64,000 nt of DNA from Closterium sp. Naga37s-1 (lineage: Eukaryota > Streptophyta > Zygnematophyceae > Desmidiales > Closteriaceae): contig CANJKZ010000534.1 of assembly GCA_947471745.1 (NCBI GenBank), positions 310,001-374,000 of the forward strand, given 5' to 3'. Made by a program: the position numbers and the translations under genes. Shown here piece after piece: positions 12,850 through 23,855 of the stretch (positions are counted from its first letter, which is position 1; each line of letters opens with the position of its first letter). Below the pieces are notes generated by a model that saw nothing but the letters and a program-made list of their open reading frames with translations, was not told the DNA's origin and ran no database searches.

Positions 12850-13981
12850 ACGCGAATCTATCGGTATACATGACAGAACTACGTCGCTCAGTTCAGATGA
12901 GTCTGCTTCTGCTGATGACGATGGAACCTAGGCTAGCAGTCGTGACCAAGAGAAACTTTGGCACGGTTTGTAGAGGGTTTTGCTCTATATTGTTCAGCAT
13001 ACTGGCCCGTGTTTGGTCAGCAGAATTCAGATTCTCTTACTTCTTGAGCCCTTTGATGTAGATGTATGAAACCTTCACTCTGCTTCCGCACTACTCAAAC
13101 GTTACGTGTAGGGAGGTAACCCCGTGTGACGGTTGTGCTCGTTACCTCTGACCTTTGTTGGCACCCGTCACCTCTCTCCATCCTTTTATTGTCCCTCCCC
13201 TTCCTTTTTCCCTACAATCCCCTATCCTGGTTCGGGTCCTTTAATCTCTGTGCAACGCCTTTCTCTCCGCCCCCTCCCCCCCCCACTGACTCCATCCCCT
13301 CTTCAATCCACTTCTTCTTATGTCAATCGTTCTTTATTTGTCTCTTGCTTTTTTCTGCATCCCCCCCTTCCTTTCCCACACATTCCTCTTTCTCCAACTC
13401 CCCCTATTTTTTCGCACTCCTCTCCTCAGCTCCATCAACACTCCCCCACCCAACTCCTCTTCTCTCTGTCTCCAGCCCCCTCGCTGTTCACATATTTTTT
13501 CTCCAACTCCCTGTCTTCTCTTCGTCTCCGTCTATCCTCTCCATCTCTCCCTCTTCTGTCCGTCTTTGTTGTCTTCTCTCATGCTACCCCCTCTTTAATT
13601 TCAGCTCTTCATCTTGTAATTTCAGCTCTTCATCTTGGTGCCACTTCCCCCTCTTCTCTCCAACTCGCTTCCTTTTCCCCAACTCTGCCTCGACTTTTCA
13701 ACATGATTTCTTTCCAGATCCCCCTCTCTACTCCATCCGTCCCCTCGTCCCTCTGTCTCCCCCTCCTCTCCCCATCATTTATCGTTCTCTTTGTCTAAGT
13801 TCCTTAGTATTCTCCAAGTTCCCTTTCGTTTCTGAGCCTTGCTTTTCAGAACCTCCCCTGCTGCTGAATCTTCTCGCTTATCTGCAACTGAACTGTTCCT
13901 CTTACCTTCCCCTCATCTTCTCTCCCCCCTCCCTCTCTCTCTCCCCTACCCACTCTCCCTCTCTCTCACGTTCTCTCTCCC

Positions 13982-14020
<39 letters not shown>

Positions 14021-14359
14021 CACACACATTCTCTCCTGATCTCTCTACCTCCCCCGACTCTCCTTCGCTACAGAGCTTAGGGGGTTGTCCCTCTTCCTTT
14101 CGCTTCTGCTCTCTCACACCCTCCTCCCTCTTTCGACTTCCCAGATCCCTCTATTCCTAAACTTTGTAACTTGGATGGATAACCTGTGTTTGACAAATCA
14201 CGTGCACCTGGTTTATAACCTTTCCTCAAACCCCCACTTGCCCCCCAACTTCTTTAACGTTAACTTCAATGGTAGAAGCAGTCAGCTGTTTCCAAATCCG
14301 GCAGTGGGTAAACGAAGGTACTGCATCCTTACCATATCCCTGTTCCACGTCAGCATTAA
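12850..14359. other. Ceramide synthase 3' flank and polypyrimidine tract
   Basis: From about 13150 to 14155 the plus strand is overwhelmingly C and T, including a (TC)n run near 13980-14020. Such strand asymmetry removes stop codons, so the Ser/Pro/Leu-rich reading frames there carry no weight. No gene is supported. The tract ends just before the transposon nest. Confidence 0.75.
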
Positions 14360-14827
14360 GGGTACATTCCGCTGTGGACACTGTCTCAAAGAAAGTGTCC
14401 CAATCGTATTTGTGACTAATTGTGACACTCCGAACAGAATGTTCGTGACTAATTGTGATAGGCTGTAGACAATGTTCGTGGCTAATCGTGATACCCATTC
14501 GTCACTAATTGTGAAACTTCGAACCATAAACAGTGACTACTTTGCCAGATGTCGTAACATTAGTGGTTGCATACTTCTGTTCATCCTTTTCTGCGTATAA
14601 CAATTAGGGTACATTCCTGCCTTGACACTTGTGTCTCAATGCCTGGTTTCCCGAGTCGCGCCTGTAAATTTGCCTATCTACGCGTCACAAAAAAAAGGAT
14701 GTACAGCGACATCGAGCGAGCGACTCAGAGTGTTGTACACCTGTCGACTTGCAATTGGACCCGCACCCAGGGCCTCAGATGTCAGGAATTTTACCCTGAA
14801 TTCCTGAAGTTTGACCCTTGTTTTTTA

Positions 14828-14984
14828 GGGCGTGTTCCTGCGGCCTCTTATCAGGCGAACCTCTTGTCAGATTCGCGTCGCACCGCACTGAAACGCGCAT
14901 AATAAAATTCGATCGCGTTGAATCGCATTGAACCGCACAAGTCTGACAAGAGGTCACCTGATAAGGGGCTGTAGGAACACGCCC
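14828..14984. mobile_element. Small Tourist-like MITE (157 bp)
   Basis: Inverted ends of about 45 bp begin GGGCGTGTTCCT and contain CTTATCAGG and CCTCTTGTCAGA. They are flanked by a TTA duplication (14825-14827 and 14985-14987). Ends and target site fit the PIF/Harbinger group, but the terminal sequence differs from the two larger elements. It lies within the left part of the Harbinger element. Confidence 0.8.
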
Positions 14985-15325
14985 TTATTGCGACCCTGAT
15001 GGATCAGCCTTTTTTTTTTAGCGACCCTGATGGATCAGTGTTTTATTTTGTAGAACACTGAATTTTCAGTGTTTTGTGTTTGCAGACACTGACGAGTCAG
15101 TGTTGTATCGGGGTTGACCCTGAAACCGAAACTCCGTGCCCGCACCTTTTGACGCGAGCACTCTCATTTTGGCGCCGGGCAGGCAGGTTAAACCAGGGGT
15201 TCCAAACGATGATGGGGCGAGTTGGCGAAACCACCAACCACCACAGAGCCACAATGCACCTACAACTACAACTACAAACATAAAAACGCAAAGCATGCAC
15301 AGCATGGCCCCCATTCAAATCAGCC

Positions 15326-15976
15326 ATGGCAGAACCCAGGGCTGTTCCCTTCCTCATGCGACTCCTAGTCGCATGGATCTCGTTCTACTACGGCATCTTC
15401 ATTGACGCGGTCGCCAAGGGGGTAGCTGGCTTGCTGGAGTCGCAAGTCTTCGACGACGAGAACACGTCTACCGCGACCTCTCACAGCTCCACCAGGTTCG
15501 CCGAGCGTGCAAGGAGAGGCAGCTTGAGGCGCCGGCGTTACGCGCTACTGCTCGAGGACCTGCAGGGAATGGGAGACGGGGAGTTTAGGGACATTTACCG
15601 AATTAATTGGGCGATTCTCGCCCACGTGGCCGAGGGCATGAAGCACTACATGCAGCCGTACGTGGACCGTTACTACATAACCCACGAGGTGGCAAACCTT
15701 GTGCCGATCAAGTACCTGGCGAGTGGACCCTCGTACATAGACCTTTCTCACCTATTCGGGTTGTCGAAGACATTGTGCCACGAGCTCGTCGATGTGTGGC
15801 TGATGCATTTCGCCACGGTCTTCAAACAACAGTGGGTGCACTTCCCCACCCGCGATGACCTTGACGAAATGGCCGAGGAGTTTCGCGCCGTGAAAGGGGT
15901 ACCTGCGGTAGTGGGGGCTATTGATGGGACACACGTACACATAAAGGGGATGGAGGGGCACAGGCAAGAGTACTGG
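15326..15976 (+). pseudogene. Truncated PIF/Harbinger transposase (DDE_Tnp_4-like)
   Basis: The reading frame from 15326 encodes an N-terminal region ending in the typical catalytic block GVPAVVGAIDGTHVHIKG, which holds the first catalytic aspartate of the DDE triad, then EGHRQEYW. At about 15977 homology stops; the frame runs on antisense through the accessory ORF to a stop at 16163-16165. The second aspartate and the glutamate are missing, so it cannot be a complete transposase. Upstream start sites are possible; ATG 15326 is the first in a good frame. Confidence 0.8.
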
Positions 15977-16703
15977 ACACGCATCGTCGTCGTCGCTCTC
16001 CGCGTCGGAGTCGGACATGCCCTTGTCAGGCTCTTCTCCGGAGTCCGCGTCGTCGTCCGTACCGTATGCCTCCTCGTTGTAATCTGCATCGTCCTCGTCC
16101 TTGTCGTGTCAGAATCCCAACCACTAGACCATTGGGATAAAAGGGCTTGTTTGTGTAGCGGGTAAGTGCGCCCATAACCCCCCATGCCAACATGCTTGTA
16201 ACCCTTCCCTAGGATCAATCGGGGATCACCAGTGGACCTCTGACACCCCCCCGCACTGGGATGCCCGAAGTGCACACTCTGGGATTCGAACCCGAGACCT
16301 TCGCTTTGATACCATGTCAGAATCCCAACCACTAGACCATTGGGATAAAAGGGCTTGTTTCTGTAACGGGTAAGTGCGCCCATAACCCCCCAGACCAACA
16401 TGCTTGTAACCCTTCCCTAGGATCAATCGGGGATCACCAGTGGACCTCTGACACGTCGTACGTGGTAGCCTCGGGACTGCGCGAAGAAGCCACACGGTCG
16501 GCGTTACGGCGCCCGCGCGTCGGGACGTCACGGGGGGCCTGGTAAGAGGTGTCGCCACGTGAAGGAGTGTCCACTGGCTGCGGGCCGGTCGGCTTGCGCC
16601 CAGAGGACAGCTGCTTGTGCATCCAAGCAATATACGGGATCTCATTGAGATCCCGCGGGGTCACGTTGGCGGCTTCAGCGGCGCTCTTGCGCTTACGAGC
16701 CAT
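15977..16703 (-). pseudogene. Remnant of the Harbinger accessory (second) ORF, interrupted by a TRIM-like element
   Basis: A minus-strand frame starts at 16703 (MARKRKSAAEAANV, then PRDLNEIPYIAWMHKQL) and runs to 16454, where the TRIM-like element begins. On the other side the same frame resumes at 16106 with a very acidic stretch (DEDDADYNEEAYGTDDDADS) and ends where it meets the truncated transposase. Allowing for the target duplication the frame is continuous, so the insertion came later. PIF/Harbinger elements usually carry a Myb/SANT-like second protein; I see no clear Myb helix here, so that identity is inferred from position. Confidence 0.6.
16107..16453 (-). mobile_element. TRIM-like miniature LTR element, non-coding
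   Basis: Two 139-bp direct repeats (16107-16245 and 16315-16453) start TGTCAGA and end TCTGACA, and differ at about four positions. They flank only 69 bp. Read on the minus strand, the base after the first repeat begins TGGTATCAAAGC, a near-exact initiator-tRNA-Met primer binding site (11 of 12 bases as I recall it). A G-rich purine tract precedes the second repeat. The flanks TGTCG and CGTCG fit a 5-bp target duplication with one change. At 347 bp it is among the smallest LTR-type elements; it has no coding capacity, looks structurally whole and appears fairly young. The repeat/primer-site junction also resembles a tRNA-Glu gene. Confidence 0.82.
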
Positions 16704-17263
16704 GGCGTTGAGAGGGCTACTGAGCTTGCGAGTCCCAAAAACAAGAAACACAGAATGGACTACCAAGAAGATGGAATCGAAGTCATCCTTGGAGCAGGTT
16801 GGAGAGGAGGCTCTAGATTTGTGGTGGTTTCGTTGGGCAGCCTTGCGTGTATCAGAAAAAATGGTAACCCCTTTCGATGCTGCCCAGGGATGGCGGGTTT
16901 GTTTCCCGCGCTAAACTGTCAAGGGGTCCAGCGTCCAGGTGCATGCGGCAGGGCAGTGGAATTGCTTGACATTGATCGTGCGTGCGATTTCACGGCGGTG
17001 ACGAGGCCTCGTCCAACTCGTCCGCGACACCGGCGCAAATGACGCTGACCAATGTAAAATAGGGTTACATTCGCATTAGGGCGACACGCGTTTGTGACAT
17101 AGCAAGTTCTATGCTGTTTTTGAGCGTCACAATACATTTGAGACACAAGTGTCAAGGCAGGAATGTACCCTTAGTCACGAACATTGATTTAGTTGTGTCA
17201 CAATTAGTAGCAAATACGATTGGGACACTTTCTTTGATACAGTGTCCACAGCGGAATGTACCC

Positions 17264-18880
17264 TAACTGCTGGACACCTGCAGTGACAATGCGCACTGAT
17301 ATTGAAACAAGCAGTATTACTGGTACAATTTATCCATACGGTACGGTACTAGGCAGGTGGATGCGTGACTTGTGGAAGAGGGATCTTGCGTGAAACCACA
17401 AGTACGTTGTTTCTAATTTGTACAGATTAGGGAGCTGGTATGCGTTATGGAAGAAGTTGAGATGGATGAGGTGGTAAGCAAGTGAAGATTACATGAGAGG
17501 AGGGGACAAGCCTCAGATTTCTACCATGATTTCAGACATGGCACAACATACCGTAGTCGTCACGGCCGTTGATTGTTGCTTGCGTCAACCAGGAAGACTA
17601 CGGTAAGTATTATCTGCGTCTGACACATTGGGTAGCTTCCATGCTTCTGCTGCATTTGGTAGCATGGCTGTCATACCTAGTGCTATCGGTCTTTGTGATA
17701 TGGTAGTAGCGGCATTATGGTTTGGGGTGTCGTGCTGCTGAAGTACGATGACCACTGCAGATCAGTACTTCCTGTGCATGTAGGCACTCCCCACTCGTTA
17801 GAGGGTTTTTGTCTGTCTTTACACCAGCTGCTTGTCACCAGTGTGCACATGCCTTCCACTATCACTCTTACCCCGTCAGTTCTGTGTGCAAGTCATGAGG
17901 GGATACTGCATCAGACAAGCCTGGATAGCTTCCATGCTGTTGCTGTACCTGGTGGTAGCATGGCTGTCATTTCGTATCTGCGGCAACCTCTGCTGTCATA
18001 GCAGGAGTATTGCAGCTTGGTGCTTGTGTGTATCCACTGACCAGTCCTGTATTGCAGAGTGTGAACGTGTCCCATATACGTACCTTGTCAGCCCCTGTCT
18101 TTCCTACTGTAGTGAGAGGGGCTTGCCTTGCCTGTCTCGGACCTATGCGTCGCTTGTGATGTTTTTGTGCATGCACAGCACACATGCAGCGTGCATGTGC
18201 ATGCACTGTCGTTTTCACCCCATCAGGGCTGCATGTGCTCTCGCGCCAGCTCCACCTCACTCTCGGTCATGGCTGCAAACGAGAGCTTGGCCTGAAGTAT
18301 CCCAGCCTTGCCCGTGCCACGGCACAGCATCGGGCAAGTCATCATCATGGCACGGCACAGCACCTGCAGGAGGACACTCCATCCTGCATGGGTGCTTGTG
18401 CCCAGCCCATCTCACCCACTCACCTACTCTACAGCATGCATGCACGTCCCAGCCCAGGCCAACCCAGCACAGCACAGCACAACACAGCCTAGCACAGCAC
18501 ATCTAAGCACAGCCAACCAGAGCACGGCCAAGGACAGGCCCCAGCCAGAGGCCCATTTTAAGCTCTTATCACAAGACTGTGCCAAGTTGCCTCTGATGGT
18601 CTGTTGCTGCCTTGGCCTTGTAGGAGTGAACTCGTGGTGGTCCATCACCATGCTGCCCCTCATGTCCCCTGCCTTGCCCTGCACATCACCACACATTTGA
18701 ACCATTGTGAGCTGCAAACAAGACAGCAACGGGGCATGGAAGGGACGGGAGGGAAGACAGCACGAAAGCTTAATGCATCTGGAAAACAACCACACACACA
18801 GGGAAGGAGCCAGAAAGCAAGTAAGCTGTACTCACTTATTGCATGGTTGGTGCAGCTACCACTGCAGCTACCACTGCCCT
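17264..18880. other. Intergenic, no gene recognised
   Basis: I see only short reading frames without family motifs. A segment near 17634-17680 (GCTTCCATGCTTCTGCTGCA and following) recurs in diverged form near 17928-17975. An AGCAC-rich simple repeat occupies about 18460-18535. Confidence 0.5.
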
Positions 18881-20060
18881 TCACTGCTGCTCACTCCTCC
18901 ACTGCTGCTGCTGCCACCATTGCTGCTGCTGCCACAGCTGCTGGCACCATGCCACGGCAGCTGGCTCCACGGCTGCCCATGGTGCAGTATTTGAATAAAG
19001 GGGTGCCATTCGGGTGACGGAAGAGAGGAGAGCCGAGAAGAGTGGCGGGCAGGAGAGGAGGGGGACGAGAGCTGAGATTGGCATGAACATTTGGCAACAT
19101 AGCAGCAACGTCACATGGGGACTGTGGAATGATGGTAGACGAGAATGGTGTAATACCTATCTTTGAGTGCTCACCATGATCCTGCAAATGCTGCAGCCAC
19201 TGATGATCCCTGAGTTGCTGCAGCCACTGCCTCCTTGAGTGCTGGAGGGGAGGAAGGATGGAAAGGACAAGGAAGAGAGGCTTGAGCAAAGAGAGGGGGA
19301 GCGAGGGGATGAGGAGAGAACAACCAGATGGGTCGCAAAGGACAGGGGTGAAATGACGAGGAGAGAACAACAAAATAAGTAGTGAAGGACAGGGGTGAAA
19401 TGAGATGGGTACGACATGGGAGCCTGATCAAGAACAGAAGTGACATTTAACAACCAGCACAGTAACCTGTACTCACTCCTCCATTGCTGCTGCAGCCACC
19501 ACATCCGCGCTGCTGCTGTTGCTACTGCTGTATGCCCATTCTGCTGCTGCCGCCATGGCTGCCCATGCTGTTGATGCTGAGTAAATGGTGCTGCTCTTTG
19601 GGTGACGAAAGAGAAGAGAGCAGAGTAGAGGAAAGGGCAGGAGAGGAGGGGTTTGGAGGTAAGCAGAGTGGCATGAACATCTGGCAACACAGCAGCAAAG
19701 ACACATAGATACCGTGGAAAGACAGTGATTAAGAGGGACTGGCACAACAGAAACCATGAAAATGACAAATGGAGACGAAAGACAATACATGTTGTAGTCC
19801 ACTCATTCACTCTCATGCTTGTTATGATCCTGCAATTGCTGCAGCCACTGCCCCCTTGAGTGCTGGAAGGGAGGGGAGGAAGGGTCGGAAGGACGAGGAA
19901 GAGAGGCGGGAGGAAGGAGAGGAGAAGCGAGGGGGTGCGAGGGTGAGGATGTGAAAGAGCACTGACATGACAGAAGAGATAGCAGATGGCAGCTGGAGAA
20001 GGGACAGCGAGAAAATAAAAAGTTAATGGTGCATTTGCTCTGCTGCTGCATCGTCCCTCC
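18881..20060. repeat. Direct duplication of a roughly 580-bp non-coding unit
   Basis: Two diverged copies, about 18881-19450 and 19471-20060, share the same order of blocks: CTCACTCCTCC plus a CTG-rich block, GGGTGACG plus a purine-rich block, GGCATGAACATYTGGCAACA, then ATCCTGCAA, TGCTGCAGCCACTGC and CTTGAGTGCTGGA. A partial block (AACATTTGGCAA) recurs near 29940. No coding function is supported. Confidence 0.65.
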
Positions 20061-20223
20061 TGGTTACCTCTTGCATCAAACGAGGAAGCAGCTTGTTGTG
20101 CCAACCAATGGGCATGCCTTCAAAAAGTAATCCGCTGTACACCAGGGATGGGGGGCTGAGAGGCACACCCACAATGCACTCACACACCCACACACGCACC
20201 CCACCTCCCTTCCCCCCTCCCCA

Positions 20224-23200
20224 CATTCACATGTCAGGCCCCGTCCATTCCCTGTCATTGCCCTCCGTCTCGCAGACCATGTGGCACACACACGCACCAG
20301 AGAGATGCACAGACACACAGAAGCGGTGCAAGAAGGTGGGTTAGAAGCAGCAGGAGGCGAGTGGTGGAGCGTAGGACAAGAGACACAACTGTTGCCTCTG
20401 CACGGCGACGCCCTACGACTCACTTCAGTGCCCCCCCTGCAAGCAACCCCTGGCACGTACCTCCTTCTGTCCGCACGCTCCGCCCCCCGCGCCCTGTCTC
20501 TCCTGCGCCTCGCCTCCGCCCTCCTGCTGCTGCTGCTGGCGTCAAGGCGCTGTTGCTACTGCTGCTACAAGTCGCCAACGCTGCTGCATTCACCAAAGCT
20601 GCTGTTGTGTGTTGGCCTGCACGCATGTCACCCCTCCGTCAAATCCCTGCCATTGCCCTCCGTCTTGCAGGCCGTGAGGCACACACACGCAGGGGGAGAG
20701 ACGCACACACACAGAAGCGGCAAAATAAGGGAGGGTCAGAAGCAGCAGGAGGCGAGCGGTGGGACTAGAGACACGACTGTTGCCTCTGCGCGGCGACGCC
20801 CTACGACTCACTTCACTGCCCCCCCGCAAGCATCTCCTGGCACGTACCTCGCTCTGCCCGCCTCTCTGCCACTCCTGCGCCTCGCCTTCGGCCCAAGCAG
20901 CACCATCCTGCTGCTTCCCGTGCCCCAGTTTGCTGCTGCTGCTGCTGCTGCTGCTACTGACGTCCCCGAAATACGCATACGCTGCTCCAGGTTGCCTCAT
21001 TGCTGAAGTTTTTGCCCTCCTCGTTGCCTAGTTGCCTCTGACGCTCCTGAAACACAATAACGGTCGACACCATGCCACACTATATGAACCAACGCCCAGC
21101 TGCATCACGCACAGGCTTGGAAGCCGAACAGAGCAGAACCACAGACAAGAGGAGCACAAGAGCTAGGTTAGTTGCAGGCGAAGACGAGCAAGGGACCAAG
21201 GCAGCAAGCAACTGACTGACAACTCTGCGCTGGCGGCGCTCTACGACCGGCTCCCCCCCATGGCACTCACCAGGCCACTCTCAGTGCGCTCTCCTCGTGT
21301 GCGCGCTAACATCTGTCGAGGCGGAGCAGCGCCAGTCGCACCACGAGACTCTGCTGATGGAAGCCCTGGTGCATGTCACGCTCCGTTTGCTCCATGCTAT
21401 TCCCCTCCGCCTCGCAGTTCGTGAAGCACACACATGCACGGGGAGAGATGCACGCACACAGAATTGGCGAAAGAAGGGCGGGTTAGAAGCAGCAGGAGGC
21501 GAGTGGTGGAGGAGGCAAGGGCAAGAGACACGACTGTTGCCTCTGCGCGGCGACGCCCTACGACTCACTTCACTGTCCCCCTGCACGCACCCCCTGGCAC
21601 GAACCACGCTTCGTCCGTTGCATTGCCAATCTGACACCACGCCTTTTCCCAAGCAGCACCACCACCCTGCTGCTGCCCGTGCTCCAGGCTACTCGGTTGC
21701 TGCAGTCGTTGCCCTCCTCGCTGCCCCGTCGGTGTTGCTGCCTGTGACGCTCCTGAAACACACTGACGGTCCACATCATGCCACACCGCATGCACCAATA
21801 CCCGCATTCAGACACCCACAAACACACGCGTGCATGCCATAACAGAACCACAGACAAGAGGAGCACAAGAGCTAGGTTAGTTGCAGGCGAAGACGAGCAA
21901 GGGACCAAGGCAGCAAGCAAATGACTGACGACTCCGCGCTGGCGGCGCTCTACGACCGGCTCTCCCCCCAGCAGCTCCCCCCACAGCACTCACCAGGCCA
22001 CGCTCGGTCCGCTCTCCTTGCGTCCGCGACAGCATGCTGCGAGGCGGAGCAGCCACCACCGTCGAACCATGAGACTTTTCAGGCCGTCAGAAAGTCACGT
22101 AGCCATTCCCCTCCATGTTGCAGGCCATGAGGCGCACACATGCAGGCGAAGAGAGAAACAAACACAGAAGCGGTGCAAGAAGGGAGGGTTAGAAGCAGCA
22201 GGAGGCGAGTGGTGGAGGCAAGGGGAACTGAGACGACCGTTGCCTCTGCGCGGCGACGCCCTACGACTCACTTCACTGCCCCCCTGCACGCAACCCCTGC
22301 CACGTACCATTGTTGTTGCCGCTGACAGTGCTCCAGGTTAGGTGCTCCAGGTTAGGTGCTCCAGGTTAGGTGCTGCAGGTTGCTGAAACACACTGACGGT
22401 TCTCCTCGCTTGGTTGCTGCAGTCGTTGCCCTCCTCGCTACCCCCACTGCGTCGCTACCAGTGACGCTCCTGAAACCCACAAACGGTCCACATCATGCCA
22501 CACCACACTCACCAATGCACAGCTGCATCACACGTCCACTCATGCACAGGCTTGGAAGCACATGATACAGACACACGCAAGCATGCCATAACAGACACAC
22601 GCAAGCATGCCATAACAGACACACGCAAGCATGCCATAACAGACACACGCAAGCATGCCATAACAGGCACACGCAAGCATGCCATAACAGACACACGCAA
22701 GCATGCCATAACAGGAATAGAGACAAGAAAGTAGTAGCCTGTTAGCTGCGGTACGAACGGGGAGGGGGACGAAGGCAAGAGAAATCAGGCTGAGACTCTG
22801 CGCTGGCAGCGCTCTACGACCTACTCGCACCCCCAGAAGCTCTCCCCGTCGCACTTACAGGGTCAAGCCCAGTCCTGTAACCCTCGTGTGATGGCGGGAA
22901 CGGCAGCTCCATTGCTTGGACGGAGGAAACAGCAGCTCCATCGCTATGGCGGCAGGAACAGCAACTCCGTCTCGCAGGTCATACGGCACACACACGCATG
23001 GGGAGAGAGAGGCGCACACACAAAAGCGACACAACAAGGAAAGTTAGAAGCAGCAGGAGGCGAGTGGTGGAGGCAAGGGCAAGAGACACGACTGTTGCCT
23101 CTGCGCGGGGACGCCCTACGACTCACTTCACTGCCCCCCTGCACGCACCCCCAGCCACGTACCAGTGCTGTTGCTGCTGATAGTGCATCAGGTTAGGTGC

Positions 23201-23600
23201 TGCCGGTTGCCGAAACACACTGACGGTGCTCCAGGGTGCGTGGTTGCTACAGTCGTTCCTCTCATCGTCCGTTACCACCTCTGCGTCGCTGCCTCTGACG
23301 CTCCTGAAGTACCCTGACTGTGCAAACCATGCCAAACTGCATGCATCAATGCACATCTGCATCACACGGCCTCTCATGCACAGGCTTGGAAGCACATGAT
23401 ACAGACACGCAAAGACACACGCAAGCATGCCATAACAGAAACAGCGACAAGGAGTGGTAGAATGTTAGTTGCGGTGGGAACGGGGAGGGGGACTAATCCG
23501 AGAGAAATTAGACTGAGACTGTGCGCTGGCGGCGCCTTACGACGTACTCGCCCCCCCAGAAGCTCTCCCAGCGCACTTACATGTCAAGCTGTGTCTGTAA
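20224..23600. repeat. Array of about five degenerate 0.4-0.85-kb repeats
   Basis: A block containing GACGCCCTACGACTCACTTC recurs at about 20391, 20779, 21535, 22240 and 23094. Each copy is preceded by a GAGGCACACACACGC-type block and GAAGCAGCAGGAGGCGAG. A second block (CTGGCGGCGCTCTACGA) recurs at about 21226, 21931, 22800 and 23520, and a third (GACGCTCCTGAAACACACTG) at about 21040, 21750, 22465 and 23300. Copies are diverged and of unequal length. No complete frame is conserved across copies, so I treat this as a non-coding array. Confidence 0.75.
22567..22711. repeat. 24-bp minisatellite, six copies
   Basis: The unit AGACACACGCAAGCATGCCA plus TAAC is repeated head to tail with one substitution (a GGCAC variant). 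A single diverged unit lies near 23410-23437. Confidence 0.9.
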
Positions 23601-23611
23601 CTCTCTTGTGA

Positions 23612-23855
23612 CGGCGGAAATAGCAACTCCGTCGCTCTGACGGCGGAAACAGCGACTCCGTCGTTCTAACGGCGGAAACAGCGACTCCGTCGCTCTGACG
23701 GCGGGAAACAGCAGCTCCGTCGCCTTGACGGCAGAAACAGCAGCTCCGTCACTTTGACAACGGGAACAGCAACTCCGTCGCTCTCACTGCGGAAACAGCA
23801 ACTCCGTCGCTCTGACGGCGAAACAGCAGCTGCGCCGCTTCGACGGCGGAAGCGG
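23612..23855. repeat. About 30-bp minisatellite, roughly eight diverged copies
   Basis: The consensus unit is CGGCGGAAACAGC, ACTCCGTCGCTCTGA. Related units appear near 22890-22975 and 23940-23985, linking this to the preceding array. No gene is visible. Confidence 0.85.

Larger units (their letters stand above)
14607..17170 (+). mobile_element. PIF/Harbinger DNA transposon, internally deleted
   Basis: Inverted repeats of about 33 bp begin GGGTACATTCCTGCCTTGAC on both ends, flanked by the 3-bp duplication TTA (14604-14606 and 17171-17173). The element is 2,564 bp and sits inside the MITE that starts at 14360, sharing its first 11 terminal bases, so the MITE is probably a relative. It carries a truncated transposase on the plus strand and an accessory-ORF remnant on the minus strand, arranged tail to tail. 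It also holds a smaller MITE (14828-14984) and a TRIM-like element (16107-16453). Confidence 0.88.
14360..17263. mobile_element. Outer Tourist/Harbinger-type MITE, split by a nested element
   Basis: The ends are long inverted repeats starting GGGTACATTCCGCTGTGGAC, matching over about 75 bases with few differences. They are flanked by a 3-bp target duplication TAA (14357-14359 and 17264-17266), as PIF/Harbinger elements make. Without the nested element (14607-17170 plus one TTA) the MITE would be about 337 bp. Its left arm repeats a GTTCGTGACTAATTGTGA-like motif. Confidence 0.85.

Noticed and set aside
16281-16345. A tRNA-Glu gene
   Set aside because: Only the A- and B-box-like parts and the 5' arm resemble tRNA; the acceptor stem and anticodon arm do not close, and the sequence is part of the TRIM-like element.
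17832-18506. 224-codon Cys-rich frame with hydrophobic start
   Set aside because: No splice or family support, and part of it overlaps a diverged repeat and an AGCAC-rich simple repeat.
22567-22711. Possible CRISPR-like array (24-bp repeats)
   Set aside because: Repeats are head to tail with no unique spacers; this is a minisatellite in a eukaryotic genome.
20361-23196. Frames sharing LPLRGDALRLTSLPP or SEVSRRASPRRGNS
   Set aside because: They are conserved only because the DNA block is repeated; flanking frames break at different places in each copy.
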